In this document: piece after piece, positions 9,304 through 21,989 of the stretch
Layout: the number at the start of each line of letters is the position of its first letter
Numbering within the stretch: position 1 is the first letter of the stretch
Assembly: GCF_000219625.1 (NCBI RefSeq)
Contig: NC_018218.1
Span: 4,650,001-4,714,000, forward strand
Source: Zymoseptoria tritici IPO323
Lineage: Eukaryota > Ascomycota > Dothideomycetes > Mycosphaerellales > Mycosphaerellaceae
Direction of reading: 5' to 3'
DNA length: 64,000 nucleotides
Position numbers and translations under genes: made by a program
The notes under the pieces: model-generated
What the model was told of the DNA's origin: nothing
What the model saw: only the letters and a program-made list of their open reading frames with translations
The model's database searches: none

Positions 9304-11483
9304 ATGCTTTCACCACTCGACCGAAGGAGCAGCTTGGCTGTCGCGGAAACCCCGTGCCAGCAACACAGTGGACGACCAGTCGTGGCGGATTCTTCTGCGA
9401 ATCCTTTACGAGCACGACAATCTAAAGCCAGGGCTAATGTCGTCAAGAATTCTGCCAACTTTCGATTCTTCGTCGTCGACAATCCTGCGAAGCTGAAAGA
9501 TCGCGAGCAGATGAGAGCGAATCGGAAGCATGTCATGAACGACTACCTGGAGAAGGAACGACATAACCCCAGCAGTACGGACTCTCGCGTGACTCGAGCC
9601 GCGAGTGGAGGCACAAAGCGCAAGCGATCAGCGCCGTCCGCTGTCGGACAGTCTGTCAATAAAAGTGCAGCTACGCAGATCTTCTCGCGAGAGACGACGG
9701 CCAATCAACTAGCCTTTGGCAGTGCGTACATATCCAGATCATCCCCTGAGAGCCATGATCTGGTGGCTTCTTCGATCGAGCAGAACGATAGTCGCCTTTC
9801 TCAACAGGAGGTGCAGGCTGCCCGTGCGATCAGGTTTGTCGAAGTCGAATCGTCACCGGAGAGATCTCCAGACGACGAGCCGCGACATAGTCTGTCACTC
9901 ACACCGCCGCCGAGCTCTTACCTCGGATCGAATATACAGCCGTTCAACACGTGGCCAACCCTCACAGACCCTTTGTTGGATACGGAGAGGCTGAAATGGA
10001 GCTGTAAGTGTAAACACTGCATACGATTGTCATTCGCTAATTATGACTTCAGGTAGCAGGAACTTTCGAAGTCGTGGTATCGCCATACGATGGATACCGA
10101 CGATTCTTCAATCTCGACATGCCTTCTTAAGCACGATCTGTATATCGGCATCGCACGATGACGTTATGCAACGCGGTCTCCAAGCACCGCATGAGCGGGC
10201 TCCATTCGGATCATTGGAACGCATGAAGGTCAGAGGAGAGATCATCGGCATGGTCAATGCTGCACTGGACGATCCTGCTGCAAGGCTGGCAGACACGACA
10301 GTCGTGTCTGTGCTGCACCTTCTGAACAGTGAGATCATGGGATGCACCGATTTCACCATGGCGATGCACGCCCGTGGCCTGCATGATCTAGTGCGGCAAC
10401 GCGGTGGTCTCCATCGACTTGGGATGAATGGAAGTCTTGCTTCCATGACGACCATGTACGTTGCTCCGATTTCGACGTCCGCAGTACACGAGGCTGACAG
10501 CCTGTAGCACCATGTATATGATCCATGCTTTGAGAGAATCAATTCCGCACACGGACTTCATTAATTATGCTAGGCAAAATCGTACACAACCGCCGACCGA
10601 TGACAGCCACTTGCCGGAGTCTCCACTGTTTTGTCGGCCCTCAGGATTTTACACAATCAAGAGATGTCTGTCAATGGACAGTCCAGCTTACAAGCTGATT
10701 GAAACCTTGCGTCTTGTGACCATTGCTTTCGTTCGAAACAGCGGAACGTCGCATCTGAGTCCGCTTCAAGTGGTGGAGGGCGACGAGCGCTGGCAGCAGG
10801 ATGCGCTCGATGTGGAGTCTTTGTGCAAGAACATCTTCGCTATGCCCTCTGCGAAGTCGCGATGCGATGACTTCGGAACCAGTAGCGATTTGTTCGCTTT
10901 CGAGGCCCTTCGCCTGACCGCTGTCCTTTTTGCCTTTGCACTATCGAACGGAGTACCGCTGTCTAAAGCAGCCCCGATGCTCTCCGAGATGCCTGGCTTT
11001 CAACGGCAAGCGAATGCGACCGCTTGGCACATTCTGGTCAAATCCGCACTGGTTCGGACCGATCTCAGCGATGCTTGGGGTAATATGGCGGGAGTTCTTC
11101 TTTGGATTACCCTGATTGCAGGAGCATCGTCTAATCCAGACTCGCCGTACCATCCACGGTCTGACGAGAATCGGTCAGCAGATGGTGGTAGGATTGGCGA
11201 GGAGGAAGAGGCAAGGAAGTGGCTGGCGGCAGTCGCAGTCCGCTGTTCCATTATATTGAGCTTCGAGTATGGTGGAGCAATGCTGGAGACGCTGAAGAGA
11301 CTGGTTGGCATTGAGCAAATTCTTGCAAAGATGGATGCTGAAAGGATGGGTCAAGCGGTGCCGGAGGTGCATGTGGGCGGACTGAAGGTCAAGAAGAGTT
11401 CTGTGGTTCCATGCGGTCCAGAGGAGCCGCTGTGGAGGAACTTCAACGATTACGCTTCGGATTTCAGGAATGGCGTTTCATAG
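9304..11483 (+). CDS. Fungal transcription-factor-like protein
   Basis: Proposed exons are 9304-10003, 10053-10455 and 10508-11483 (692 residues), with introns of 49 and 52 bp. The N-terminal block FRFFVVDNPAKLKDREQMRA followed by RKHVMNDYLEKER is a motif seen in many ascomycete transcription-factor-like proteins that lack an obvious Zn2Cys6 cluster. A basic stretch GGTKRKR follows. The downstream part (IRWIPTILQSRHAFLSTIC, then MHARGLHDLVRQRGGL and LRLVTIAFVRNS) fits the regulatory middle region of such proteins. No DNA-binding domain is visible, so DNA binding is unproven. The start codon is uncertain (9244 and 9304 are both in frame). An alternative acceptor at 10057 would truncate the protein after about 25 codons. 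Confidence 0.7.
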
Positions 11484-11768
11484 AAAACATTGTGGCGCGA
11501 CGAGATCGTGTCCTGCCAATATAGTCCAGTTTATTTCCAAGTACAAAATGCTCAAGGTCTCGTGCCGAAATCTGTTTCAAGAGGCATGCGCCATACTCAA
11601 ATAGGCTGTTCTGACCTGTGCGCATCGGTAACAAGCCACCTTCATCCGATTGGGCTTAGAGCGGTGACGGAACAAGCTTGTCGCGACCAGCGCATGGTCA
11701 GATTGCATATTGCAGCACCATCGCCGGAGAATGCATCCAGTACGCGCGACACAGCGTGCGTACGGAGA

Positions 11769-14700
11769 ATGCCCTTGGACCTCAAGTATGTCATTGCATC
11801 GACCATAGTCGCGTTTGTCGCGTGGGCGCTTCTTACCGACTGGATTCCCGCCATCCGCTGGCTACCGCACGCGTTCCTCGCCGGAGTGCTGGTCACGATC
11901 GCCGGAGCGGGATTTGTGATAACGAGCACGTCAAAAGGAGTCAGAGACAGGCAGAACGATGGCGGACGGCTGTATGGACCCGTTGCGCCATCTTTCGTGG
12001 CGCCGGGAACGTGGATTGAGGAGAAGGCAGCGCTGAAGGATCGCGAGGAATACCGGAGGCCAGCGATCTTCCCAGAGGCCATACAATTCTCCAAAGCGGT
12101 AGACGAACTGTTGGATTTGATACTTCGAGACTTTGTGACCAGCTGGTACGGCAATATCAGCAAGCGACTGCTCTTCCAGAATGAAATCGATCGCTGCATC
12201 CGCGCCGTGCTTCTTTCGATCACGGCCAGGCTTACGGATCTTGACGTGGTGGAGCTGGGCATATCAAGAGTACTGCCGATTGTGACGGCTCATCTCAGGG
12301 ACTTCTACGACGCAGAGCGACTGGTCCGGGGCAAAGGCTTGGAGAACAATGTCACAGAGAGCGATGAGTTGAGCATGGCAATAGCAGGCAAATACAGGAA
12401 TGGGAAGCTGCACACTGTGGCTTCCCTATCATCAACAGATGTCTCTCCGGCTACGAAGCAGTATCTGCGAAGTCTCATCGAACGGATCCTACCCGCAGTC
12501 CTGCCAGCTAATATGAAGTCGAGCCCGGCTGTTTCTGTTCTGATACGAGAAATCGTCTCCTGCGCGGTCCTTGCTCCTGTCATCTTGACGTTGTCCGACC
12601 CCGACACCTGGAATCAATTGATCGTGAACATCGGAGGGGCAGCTCTGCACGATCGAAAGACTGTTCGAAGAGTTCGCGCAGCTCTGGATCAGCACGCGCC
12701 GGCCTCGCCTCAAGGAACAAGGAATGCCCAATTCCCGCGACTTCGACCATATGACAGCGAGCGCCAGTTTGAACGCTTCATCCGTGCTATCCGACAAGTC
12801 TCTGCACTGACGGAGGCTCGACGCTTCCGCAGTGAAATCATGAGTCAATTGAGGCGAGACTCGCAGCTCGATGGTCAGGACGCTGCATACTTGCGCCGAC
12901 TTGAAACTGGCAGGCGGCTGCTCGAGCAGAAGATCACCAGCCTTACTTCGAGTGTTGACTCGACACCTGCGCCTGCTCAGCCCGTCCGGCCACCTGCTCG
13001 CAATGAGCAGGCGACAGATCGCAAGCGAAAAGCTTCTCTCAGAGAGGTCATATATGATGCAGCAGGTCTGAGCTATTTCATGGAGTTCATGGACCGTCAA
13101 CGGCTAATGAAGCTTGTCCAATTTTACCTGGTCGTGGACGGTTTTCGCGGCCCTCTGGAAGGTGATTTCGACGAGCCTCCTCCTTCTGCTGCCACCGACC
13201 AAGATCGTATGGACATTGGGCAAATGTACTCGGAATACTTATCGAAGTCGGAGCTGCAGACTCCGAGTGGGATGCTTCAGTCGGTCAAGCACTACTTAAA
13301 GGCCGGGAATAATGCCAGTGGCCGAGACTATGTCGAAGCTCGGCGCGCCGTATTGCAGACACAGACCAGAGTGTACAACGTCATGAAGAACATCCATTTT
13401 GACACGTTCAAACGATCAGACTTGTACTACAAATGGCTTGCGATCGACGACAATCCATTGTTCGGTGCACCAGAAGCCAAAGGAAGTGACATGATGTCGC
13501 CGGAAAGTCCACGCCAGCGCGCATCGTCTCCAAGTCCGGCGTGGCGCCCATCAATGGGCGCTTCGCAAAAGGACCCCGAGCTCAGACGAGCTGTCCTGTC
13601 CTCCACAGATCTCAAAGCTACAGGTCGCACAGGATCGAATGCCAGTCTCTTTTCTGACTCACCTAGGCGATCTCTTGATGAGGGAGGCAGCCGTGGAGCA
13701 CTGTTTGGCGAGGATGTAGAGGACGACAAGATGGTGCAATCCATCTCAAGCTTGAGAAGCTATGATTCTGATAGCGAAACAGCCCAGCGGGCACAGGACG
13801 AAGCCAAGGCTGTGAGAGAAATGCAACTCGCGCTTGATGATATCGTTGGTGACGACACTCGAGAGTCGTTGTTTTCGGAGACATCAGGCAGAAAATCATT
13901 GGATGAGGACGAGGAAAGGCCTCTATTTGGGGAATCTCATCGTCCGCCACTTCCCAATTCGACCAGTTCCTTTGGCGGCAAGAAGAGCATCGCTTCACTC
14001 GGACTAGTGGGAGCTCCATCGAGTAGAGGCGTCTTCGTGGATGACCTATTCGGCGAGGAAGCAGAGAAATTCGCGGAGGATGATCGAGCAGACTCTGATG
14101 ATTCTTCCGAGGACAGTCACGACAAGGTTCAGGAGGCCGCGCCGGGCGATCTGGGCCTGGCCGAAGCTATCGATGTCTTGAATGCAGACATTGAAAGGCT
14201 TACTGCGCAAAGAAGTGTGCTAGATTCGCTGACAGCAAAGGCTGAGCTGACGAACAACACGGCCGAATTGCGCATTCTTCGGAAGTCGGAGCAAAGTCTT
14301 CAACGAGAGATCAAACGTAAGGAGATGCAAAAGCAGCAGTATGTTGTGCAAGAAAGCGACAACAGTCTTTACGGTCGAGCCGCCGTGACGATTAAGTCTG
14401 TCATGGTTGGCCGGGAGGAGGATGGGCATGAATTCGCACTCTACGTTATCGAGGTGCGTCGACAAGCAGGCGACCAGATACCGGCGGTAACCTGGGCAGT
14501 CACAAGAAGATATAGCCAGTTCCACGAACTGCACAAGAGACTCAAGGCACGATTCCCTTCAGTAAGAGAGCTGGATTTCCCGCGCCGGCAGACTCTATTC
14601 ACGCTGCAAAAGGACTTTCTACAGAAACGACGGGTGACGTTGGAGAGATACTTGAAGTCTCTGCTTCTTGTACCTGCCATCTGCCGAAGCCGTGAACTGC

Positions 14701-15594
14701 GCGCGTTTCTTTCTCAATCCGCCATCGCCTCGAATGGCAGCAATGGCACGCAAGTCGATGCGAAAGACTTTGTTACTCGAATATACAACTCCGTCTCCGA
14801 TGGTATGGAAGAATTCCTCGGCAACATACCTGTGCTGGACCAGCTGTCTGTCGCTGGGCAGAACCTGATCTCCGCAGCTACGTCTCAGATCAGCGGCGGA
14901 GCGTCTGCCGAGAGCCTAGATCCAGCAGCTCAGGATCCCAGCACGGCGGCAGAGGCCGAAGCAGAACTCAACGCCTACGAGACCAAAGAAGTCGAGCCGT
15001 TCGTGAAGCCCATTGCTGACCTCTTCCTGGAGACTTTCGAGCTGTCAAAGGGGAACAGCTGGCTCCGTGGACGGACCGTGGTCGTTGTGCTTCACCAGCT
15101 CCTTGGCGGTACGATCGAGCGCAAGGTCCGAGAAGCAGCACGCCATGCTCTCCAGGACGAAGGCATGACTCGCTGGCTCGGATTGGTGAAGGGTATCATG
15201 TGGCCGGATGGTAAGCTGAAGCCCGCTTCTGTACCTCGCACGCCTGCGGAGAAGGCGCGGACGAGGAAGGAGGCAGTATTACTACTGTCCCACCTGATCC
15301 CGGACATGGCCGGTAGTGTGGTTGGAAGGGCGAATGCCCAGGCAGCGAGTGAGTTCATGAGACGGCAAAAGGCTTCCAAAGCTTGCCACTGCACCAGCCC
15401 ATGTTCGAGACTTTGCTGACCTTCGCTTCTAGGCAGGAAAATCATTGCGATGCTGAACAATCCGAGGTTGAAGTAAGTCTATCAAATATGGCATTTGACT
15501 TCGTACACTGACAACAGTCCGCAGTACCCACTTGGTGTTCACGCTGATAGACGAGATTTTGGGACTAGTCTTTCCCGAGACGTTAGATAAGTAA
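11769..15594 (+). CDS. MDM1: MDM1-type sorting nexin (PXA-RGS-PX-nexin C)
   Basis: Exons 11769-15348, 15433-15472 and 15525-15594 encode 1229 residues. This family (yeast Mdm1, human SNX13/14/25) tethers ER to vacuole/lysosome or lipid droplets. Two hydrophobic segments near residues 6-25 and 33-50 form an ER membrane hairpin. A PXA domain follows (about 85-290), then an RGS-like domain (about 422-557), an acidic Ser-rich linker with coiled coil (about 830-865), a PX domain (about 868-984, with RRYSQFHELHKRLKARFP and LQKRRVTLERYLKSLL) and a nexin C-terminal domain (about 1078-1225). The last two introns (84 and 52 bp) restore the conserved ending RLNTHLVFTLIDEILGLVF. Without them the frame would stop at 15419. 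It converges on the epoxide hydrolase gene, with 52 bp between the stops. Confidence 0.94.
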
Positions 15595-15646
15595 TGGTAA
15601 TGACCTCGTTCTTCAGTTGAATCCGAGCTCTCCATCGCCTCATCGC

Positions 15647-17033
15647 CTATAATTTCGCTGCTGGTCCAGTGATGCGATAGCACGGCCCGCCCTCGCCAAA
15701 CATGGCGATCAGATCTTTGACCACCTCCTCAGGACACTCCCACGCAAAGAAATGCCCACCCCGGGTCTTCTTCGACTCATACGCCACGGGACCCAACGTG
15801 CGTGCCCACGTCGACGGGATCACGGTGATCTCTTTCGGCGCATGGCACAATCCGAGCTTCACCTTTGGAATCCACTGCTGCGTGCGATCCCTCGAGATGG
15901 CTCCGATCGGGCTATGGATTGCTTCATAGTAGATCCTCGCGCTAGCTGCTGGTCCCGCAGCGGAGAAATAGTAAATGCTGACCCACGTCAGGATCTCATC
16001 GTCCGTCCACGGGTAGTTGTCCGTCCAGTCGTGCAGCTTCTCGTAGATCCAGGCTAAAAGCGCGACTGGGGAATCCTGCCAGGCATAACCAATGGTCTGC
16101 GGTTTCGTGCTTTGCAGGAGACGGTAGCCTTGGCCTTCGTTCAGGAACCATTCGGACCGTTCGAAACCTTTCTTGTCTGCAGCGCTGTACGGCGTGAGAG
16201 CGTGCTTTAGCGCCAGGATTGGGTTCTTGCCAAACGATGGCGGTGACGCGCGGATCATGTTTATATGAGATGCAAGGCATCGCTGCGGATAACGATAGCC
16301 AATTGATCGTGTAACATAGAACCCCCAATCTCCACCTTGGGTGACATACTTCTTGTAGCCAAGGGCCTGCATCAGCTGGTCGCAGGTCTCCGCATATTGG
16401 GCGAGGCCAAAGCCGGTCTTCTTGGGCCCCGCGGACCACCCGAAATTGGGGAGGGATGGAGCTACAACGTGAAAGGCGACGCCCTTGGAGCCTTCGCGGA
16501 GGGAGGCGAGCATTTTCGAGACTTCGAGGTAGCTTCCCGGCCTACGGAGGTTGGAGTATGTGGTTAGAAAGCTCATGGGCTGGGGAGTGGCGGAGTGCTT
16601 ACCAGCCATGCACGAAGAGGAGCGGAATGGCATTCGGGTTCTCGGAAGGTTGGTGCAGATAGTGGATATCGATCTCGCCGAAGCCTTCCACTTTGATGGG
16701 TCGTTTGTAGTTGGGCAGCGCGTTGAGCTTGACCTCTTGAGCTCTCCAATCGTATCTGGTCTTCCAGTGTTGGGCCAGACGCTTCACGTCTGCCAGAGGA
16801 GCACCATAGTTCCTGCAGGATTGACGGAATCAGAAGTGCACATCACATATCGTCCAGCACTTGAGAGCATACCAGGCAGCACCGTCGAGCTAGATGAGTG
16901 TTTCTCAGCAGGATTCGTTTATTAGTATGGGAAGTCAAACTGAAGTTACCTCGTCAGGAAACTCAGCCTGAGCGAGCTTGATCTTCAGGGAGATCAGCTT
17001 TTCCTCCGGTACGTCAATGCGGTAGGCCGACAT
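15647..17033 (-). CDS. Epoxide hydrolase, microsomal type
   Basis: Four exons, 17033-16950, 16889-16873, 16812-16603 and 16541-15647, give 401 residues. Exon 2 is a 17-nt microexon encoding LDGAAW with its neighbour. The protein is an alpha/beta hydrolase that opens epoxides to diols. Seen: the N-terminal EHN-type region ([20 protein letters not shown]), oxyanion motif HGWPG (about 102-106), nucleophile D175 in GGDWG, and the C-terminal catalytic-type His H367 in [12 protein letters not shown]. Lid tyrosines are plausible but not assigned. There is no clear signal peptide or membrane anchor. Whether it acts on host compounds or internal metabolites cannot be told. Introns are 60, 60 and 61 bp. 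Confidence 0.9.
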
Positions 17034-17639
17034 GGTTCTATATTCGAATACGTTTCGGACTTTGAGTATCTGTCAAGCTACACAATGTTCAGAAGCGCTC
17101 ATGATGGTTCTGGAATAAAAGAGAATAAGCTGGTTCCATCGCTCCAAATCGAGAACGGCTGACATCCTCGGTAGTCGCTAGGGCTTCGAATCTGAGAATC
17201 CGGTTCCACTACAGAGGCGATTTCGATGGAGCTTACATACCGCAACAGCACAGCAGTAAGGCCAGGTCAACACTAAAGCAATGCCGTCACACTGCAGCAA
17301 AGAGCAACGCCAGCGACCTGGAGCGAACGAGACTACGAAGGTATGACGAAGCAGGTGAAGTCAGGGCAAAGTACATCCGACCCGAATCCGACTCGTGGAC
17401 TCGTGGACTCGTCGATCCCACCTCCGGTCTTGTCGTTGAACGTGGACTGTAAATCGTCATAGGCGAGCTCAGCGACAATTTTGGCAATTACATAAAAGAA
17501 CGAGATCCTAATACAAAGTCTCAAGGTTCAGAGAAGTCGTTCCCATCCTCTCGAGGAAATGAAATCATCCTGCCTCGTCATGTTCTTTCGGCCTGTGGGC
17601 GTCAACGACCGCAACGCCTTGCAGATCAGTCGAGCTAAT
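17034..17639. other. Intergenic, no gene seen
   Basis: Upstream region of the epoxide hydrolase gene and 3' flank of the wall-protein gene. Short open frames at 17287-17524 on the minus strand show no domain-like sequence. A duplicated ctcgtggactcgt lies near 17393. Confidence 0.45.
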
Positions 17640-18699
17640 CTAGAAGGCAGCGACACCGACGGCAGCGAAGAGCAAAGCGCCGAAGGAGACAATGCGGGCA
17701 TTGCTGGCCTCTCCCGTGTAGGTCTGGATTGGCGGCGAGGTGGTCGTGGCAGTGGCGTTGCCTGACTTGGTAGGGTAAGCAGTTGGCTTATTCATGCCGG
17801 TAGCCCAGGTGGCACTTGAAGCATGTTAGCAGTTGATCACGAGGATGCTGAGGCTGAAGGCGAGAGCCTGGGACTTACGTGGTGTTCTGCGCTGGCTTGG
17901 TCCAGTAGGCTGGAGCAGTAGAGACGGCAGGTGTAGCAGTAGAGACGGCAGGTGTAGCAGTAGAGACGGCAGGTGTAGCATGGTGCTCAGCCGTGCATGA
18001 GGTCGTGGTTGCCGTGGACTCCTCTGATGACTGGACAGGTTTGTTGGATGCGGTGGTCTCGACTGGTTCTGGAGCTTCGGAAGATTCGGCGGCGGCGGTG
18101 GTCTCGGCTGGTTCTGGGGCTTCGGAAGATTCGGCGGCGGCGGCGGAGGTTGTGGCCTCTGGGGCAGGGGCAGTGGTGCTGGCGTCACACGCTTTCGCAT
18201 CCGCGAATGCGTCGATGCCTCGCTGAATGTCAGCAGCGGCTGGTTTCGCACCGTTCTTGACGGCCTCAGACAGAGGCCCAGCCTTGGCGGCGATGTCTTC
18301 GACGAGCGCCGCAGACTGGGTCTGCTGTTGTTGGAGAGCCTGGAGAATTTCCGACGCGAAGCATGCGGACACCAAGGCGTCATGCTGAGCGATTGTGTTG
18401 TCGATAGCAGTCTTGACAGCGGCGTTCAATCGAGTCGTGGGATCGAGGAGAGCGACGACCTGATCGGACGTGAGCGTGTCCACGCCCTTGACGACCGCAT
18501 CCGCGGCGCTGATAGCAGAGAGAATATCGGCGCTCGTGGAGGCCACATTGGTGAAATCACCGTTGAAGGCCTGAACGGCATTGCCGGCGTCGGTGGTTGC
18601 CTTAGTGATGGCGTCGAGGGCATCGGGGATTCCTGCTGCTTGGCGACGAGTGACGGCGAGAGCGCCGACGACGAAGGGGAGGACTCCAGCAAACTTCAT
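17640..18699 (-). CDS. HsbA-like GPI-anchored cell wall protein
   Basis: Exons 18699-17879 and 17814-17640 (64-bp intron) encode 331 residues. A signal peptide (MKFAGVLPFVVGALAV) leads into an HsbA/galactomannoprotein-type helical domain (about 25-180: ITKATTDAGNAVQAFNGD, then TLTSDQVVALL). A low-complexity Ser/Thr/Pro/Ala stalk follows, with two near-identical ESSEAPEP units and three TPAVSTA units. The last exon ends in GEASNAR and a hydrophobic tail (IVSFGALLFAAVGVAAF), a GPI-anchor signal. Family members sit on the hyphal wall or bind hydrophobic surfaces and, in Aspergillus, recruit esterases. The role here is inferred from family only. Confidence 0.88.
17915..17979. repeat. 21-bp tandem repeat, three copies
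   Basis: The unit gcagtagagacggcaggtgta occurs three times in a row inside the HsbA-like gene and encodes three TPAVSTA units on the minus strand. The copies are identical, so they are recent and the number may vary between strains. Confidence 0.9.
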
Positions 18700-20494
18700 C
18701 TTGACAAATTGCGGTAACGACGGTGGTGGTAGAAATGAGGGTAAGAAGTTGAAAGGCGTGTGACTTACGAGACGATTGCACGGCGGGAGGCAGATTCTAG
18801 TTATGCGTCCTCGCAGCGGCGCAAGGTTGCACATTGTTCTTCCGCCGCAACCGATGGTCTCATCTCTGCTCGTCAGCCCGATGCGGCCGCGAACATGGGT
18901 GGTTCTGACGAATCGATATTGCGGTCATCACGGGAGACAGGTGTAGGCCCCTGCTGAAGTCAGTTTGTGCAGTGTCTGACAACTGTCCTTGCCATCAGTA
19001 GTCCGACTGCCAGAGGTGCTACCGGGTGCAGAACGTCCACTGCAACCGCTAGGGTCTGATACTTGATATGGAGAAGTTGTCGGTTCCAACATGCTCCATT
19101 GTAGACCATTGTGATGGTCTTGTTCTACCATGGAAGCGGGTCAAGTGATGCAGTATGTCCAACATCGCGTGATGTTCAATCGCGAGGCCGCACTGTGTCT
19201 AGACCTCGGAAGTGAAGTCCAATACCAGGGAGCCCAGCAGGTAATCAAAGTCGCTGTTGAGTTTTTCCCGGGAGTCGCCAGCGCAAGGAGGCGCGGAGCC
19301 TGGCCGCCGTTCAGGCCTTGCCCAGCAGCAGTTGTCCATGAGAGTGTGAGAGTATCGGGATCCCATTCGTTCGAATCTGGTCCGAGCTGGAAGGCGTGTT
19401 CGCAAACGAACTGGTTCCGAGCCTCGGATTGAGGATGCCCCTGCAAATGGGAACAGACTCCCAACGTGCTCACACGCTGTACTCGTCGACCTGCGAGAGT
19501 TCTTGATGCCAACATTCTCCGCTGGACATGTGGCTCAATTCACGATTGAACAACTTTGTCGAGAGGAGACAGGAAGAAAGGACGCAGCAGGCGGGGCGGG
19601 ACGGACGATCCAATATCGAGGCGAGCCATGACTAAGCATATCATGCCTCAGGCAGTCAGAAGTCCAAATCTTCCAGGTTCCTCTTGGGCTTAGAGACGAC
19701 ATCACAACAAATAAGACCATTCGATCCCTTCCCACCCACTCCCGAACCTGAATTTCCGTCAGGGTCCTCTCGTGCTGCTGTCTATGCGTGGAACCCACGC
19801 CTCCCACCAACACTGGATGGGATCATCATGACCACCTCACGCATTCCAGCCGGACGATTCCGCTGGACGTACGAGCTCTTTCCGTCACGGCTTCACGCAA
19901 ATGCGCCAATGCTGCGTTGTGTCTGCAACATCCCAATGCAGCCTATAAGATGCCGATCATCACCTCCTTCTCGACCCTGCATCATTCCAAGGATCGTCAA
20001 CGTCGAAGATCTTCACTTGAATGATTCAGTATCTCCACTTGGCGCCGCAACGTGGCGCTCTCCAGTGGACAAGCGCAAAGATAAAGTGCCCGATCACCGG
20101 CGGATCGTTCTTGCGGCTCTGCGCTTCTGCACGAAAGACGGCACGGGCGTCGCTCCGCATGCACATATGGATGCCCTGCTTATTACGCTACTCGTGCGTC
20201 GCGTCGCTCGAGCCCGGCAATCTCTTACGGTGACGAAAAACAGCACATCTTGCCATCTTCAGTGAGCAGCCCGCTCCGACGGTGAGAAATGGAGCCTCCC
20301 GTTCATGAGGTAGTGGTAATTGCATATGAACGAAGGATGGGTTGGGGCGAGGACAATCTTGTCGCCACGTTAATGCGTCGGGTGAGTAGGTTTGGATCTT
20401 CATGATCGTTTCGTACATAACCACCAAGTGCTTCCTTCACCCCGATAGTCCCGCCAACCCAGACCTTTTCTACCACTCATCCTTCTCGTTCGCC
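18700..20494. other. 1.8-kb intergenic region without clear gene
   Basis: Divergent promoters of the wall-protein gene (minus) and the lipase gene (plus). Open frames up to 193 codons (19684-20265) are compositionally unlike the neighbouring proteins and show no domain. A gcctataag near 19940 could be a TATA element but no gene follows at a sensible distance. Confidence 0.45.
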
Positions 20495-21989
20495 ATGAAG
20501 ACCCAGTCTCTGCTCTATGCTTCGGTCTTGGCTTTGGCTCAGCTCGGCCAGTGCAGTCCAACTCCAACCAGGGAGCTTGAACGACGAGACCTGATCTCAG
20601 ATGCTATCCACAACCTCGAGGATGGCCTTTCTGCGGCGGCCAACGAAGGATTCGATGTCGTCGGCAAGATACTTACAAACCTTGACGACATCGTCCCAAC
20701 CGTAAGTTTTGAGTTGCCAAAGTCTTCTTGTCGGGACATGACTGACGCTTACATCTTTTGATATTCAGGCCAGACCGGCTTCTGTACAAGATGCAATGAA
20801 TGGGTGCCAGGAAATCCTAGCGCCCACAGGCCAGCCCAAGCCGAACTTGGTCGCAGCCATTGGCCAGCTCGTTGCAGGAGGTCTTACTTCAGACTCCAAG
20901 AGCTCGCTAGGTGGCTCGCTCGACAAGGACGAAAATAGCTTCGTCAACAACAACGCTCGGTCCCCTTGGCCTCCAGCGTACCCGAGGGCTGGCCTCCACG
21001 ATGCGCCATACTCCATCTCCGAGTCCGCTTTGCGTGCCGCCATTCACATTCCTTCCTCATTCAGATATGGCGCGAGAGGTGCACCGCAACCAATCATCAT
21101 GGTGCCCGGCACCGGCAGCACAGGATACTTAACCTTCCAGGGCAATTACATCCCTCTGCTCCAAGGCTCCAACATCGCCGACCCAGTCTGGCTCAACATT
21201 CCCGAGTATGCCCTCAACGACATTCAGCTCAACGCGGAATACGTCGCTTACGCCATCAACTACATCTGGGGCATGTGCAACCATCGCAAGGTCGCCGTAC
21301 TCACGTGGTCGCAAGGCAGCCTCATGGGGCAGTGGGCATACAAGTACTGGCCGTCGACACGCTCCCGCGTCACGGATCAGATTTCCATCTCGCCCGACTA
21401 TCACGGCACCGTTGCAGCCAACCTGATTTCGCCACCGGGCATCGCATATCCGCCTTCCATCCTTCAGCAGCAGTACAACTCCCAGTTCGTCGCCACTCTC
21501 CGCTCAGGGGGAGGTGACCAAGCATACGTGCCCACCACGAACGTGTACTCCGGCTTCTTCGACGAGATCGTCGAGCCACAGCAGGGTGACGGCGCATCAG
21601 GTTTCCTGTCCAGCTCGCGCTCCGCCGAAGCTTCCAACACGGAAGTTCAAAAGGCGTGTCCATTTGCACTCGCCGGCGGGTTTTACGACCACGAGACCAC
21701 ACTCGCCAACCCCGTTGGCTATGCCTTGCTCGTGGACGCTTTGAAGCACAACGGACCTGGAAAACTGGAGCGGATCAATCTGGACAGCGTCTGCAACAAC
21801 CTGCTGTCGCCAGGACTGGGTCTCGGAGACTTTTTGGCGACGCAGAACAACTTGTTGGTGGCGGGAGTGCAGACGTTTTTGTACCACCCATTGGTTCTCG
21901 TGGAGCCGGAAATCAAAGGTGAGCTCCGCACTTCGTCTTCTTGACATGTTGTATTGAAGCTTATTGACAACGCAACAGGCTATGCATGA
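20495..21989 (+). CDS. Secreted CalB-like lipase
   Basis: Exons 20495-20701, 20769-21918 and 21979-21989 encode 455 residues, ending KGYA after a 60-bp last intron. A signal peptide (MKTQSLLYASVLALAQLGQC) precedes a propeptide-like region (about 21-150). The catalytic core resembles Candida antarctica lipase B: oxyanion VPGTGSTG, nucleophile S250 in TWSQGS (same TWSQG as CalB), D334 in SGFFDEIVEP and probable H377 in YDHETT. Such enzymes hydrolyse esters and triglycerides outside the cell with little or no lid. The third exon is only 11 nt of coding sequence; if the intron is retained the protein gains ELRTSSS instead of YA. Confidence 0.9.

Noticed and set aside
10057..10140. Possible frameshift in the transcription-factor-like gene (frame reading GTFEVVVSPYDGYRRFF)
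   Set aside because: Using acceptor 10052 gives IRWIPTILQSRHAFLSTIC, which fits such proteins and continues in frame, so no frameshift is needed.
19684..20265. 193-codon plus-strand frame before the lipase
   Set aside because: Starts from ATG but has no domain, no conserved-looking blocks and no flanking splice or promoter context; could be tested by RNA-seq.
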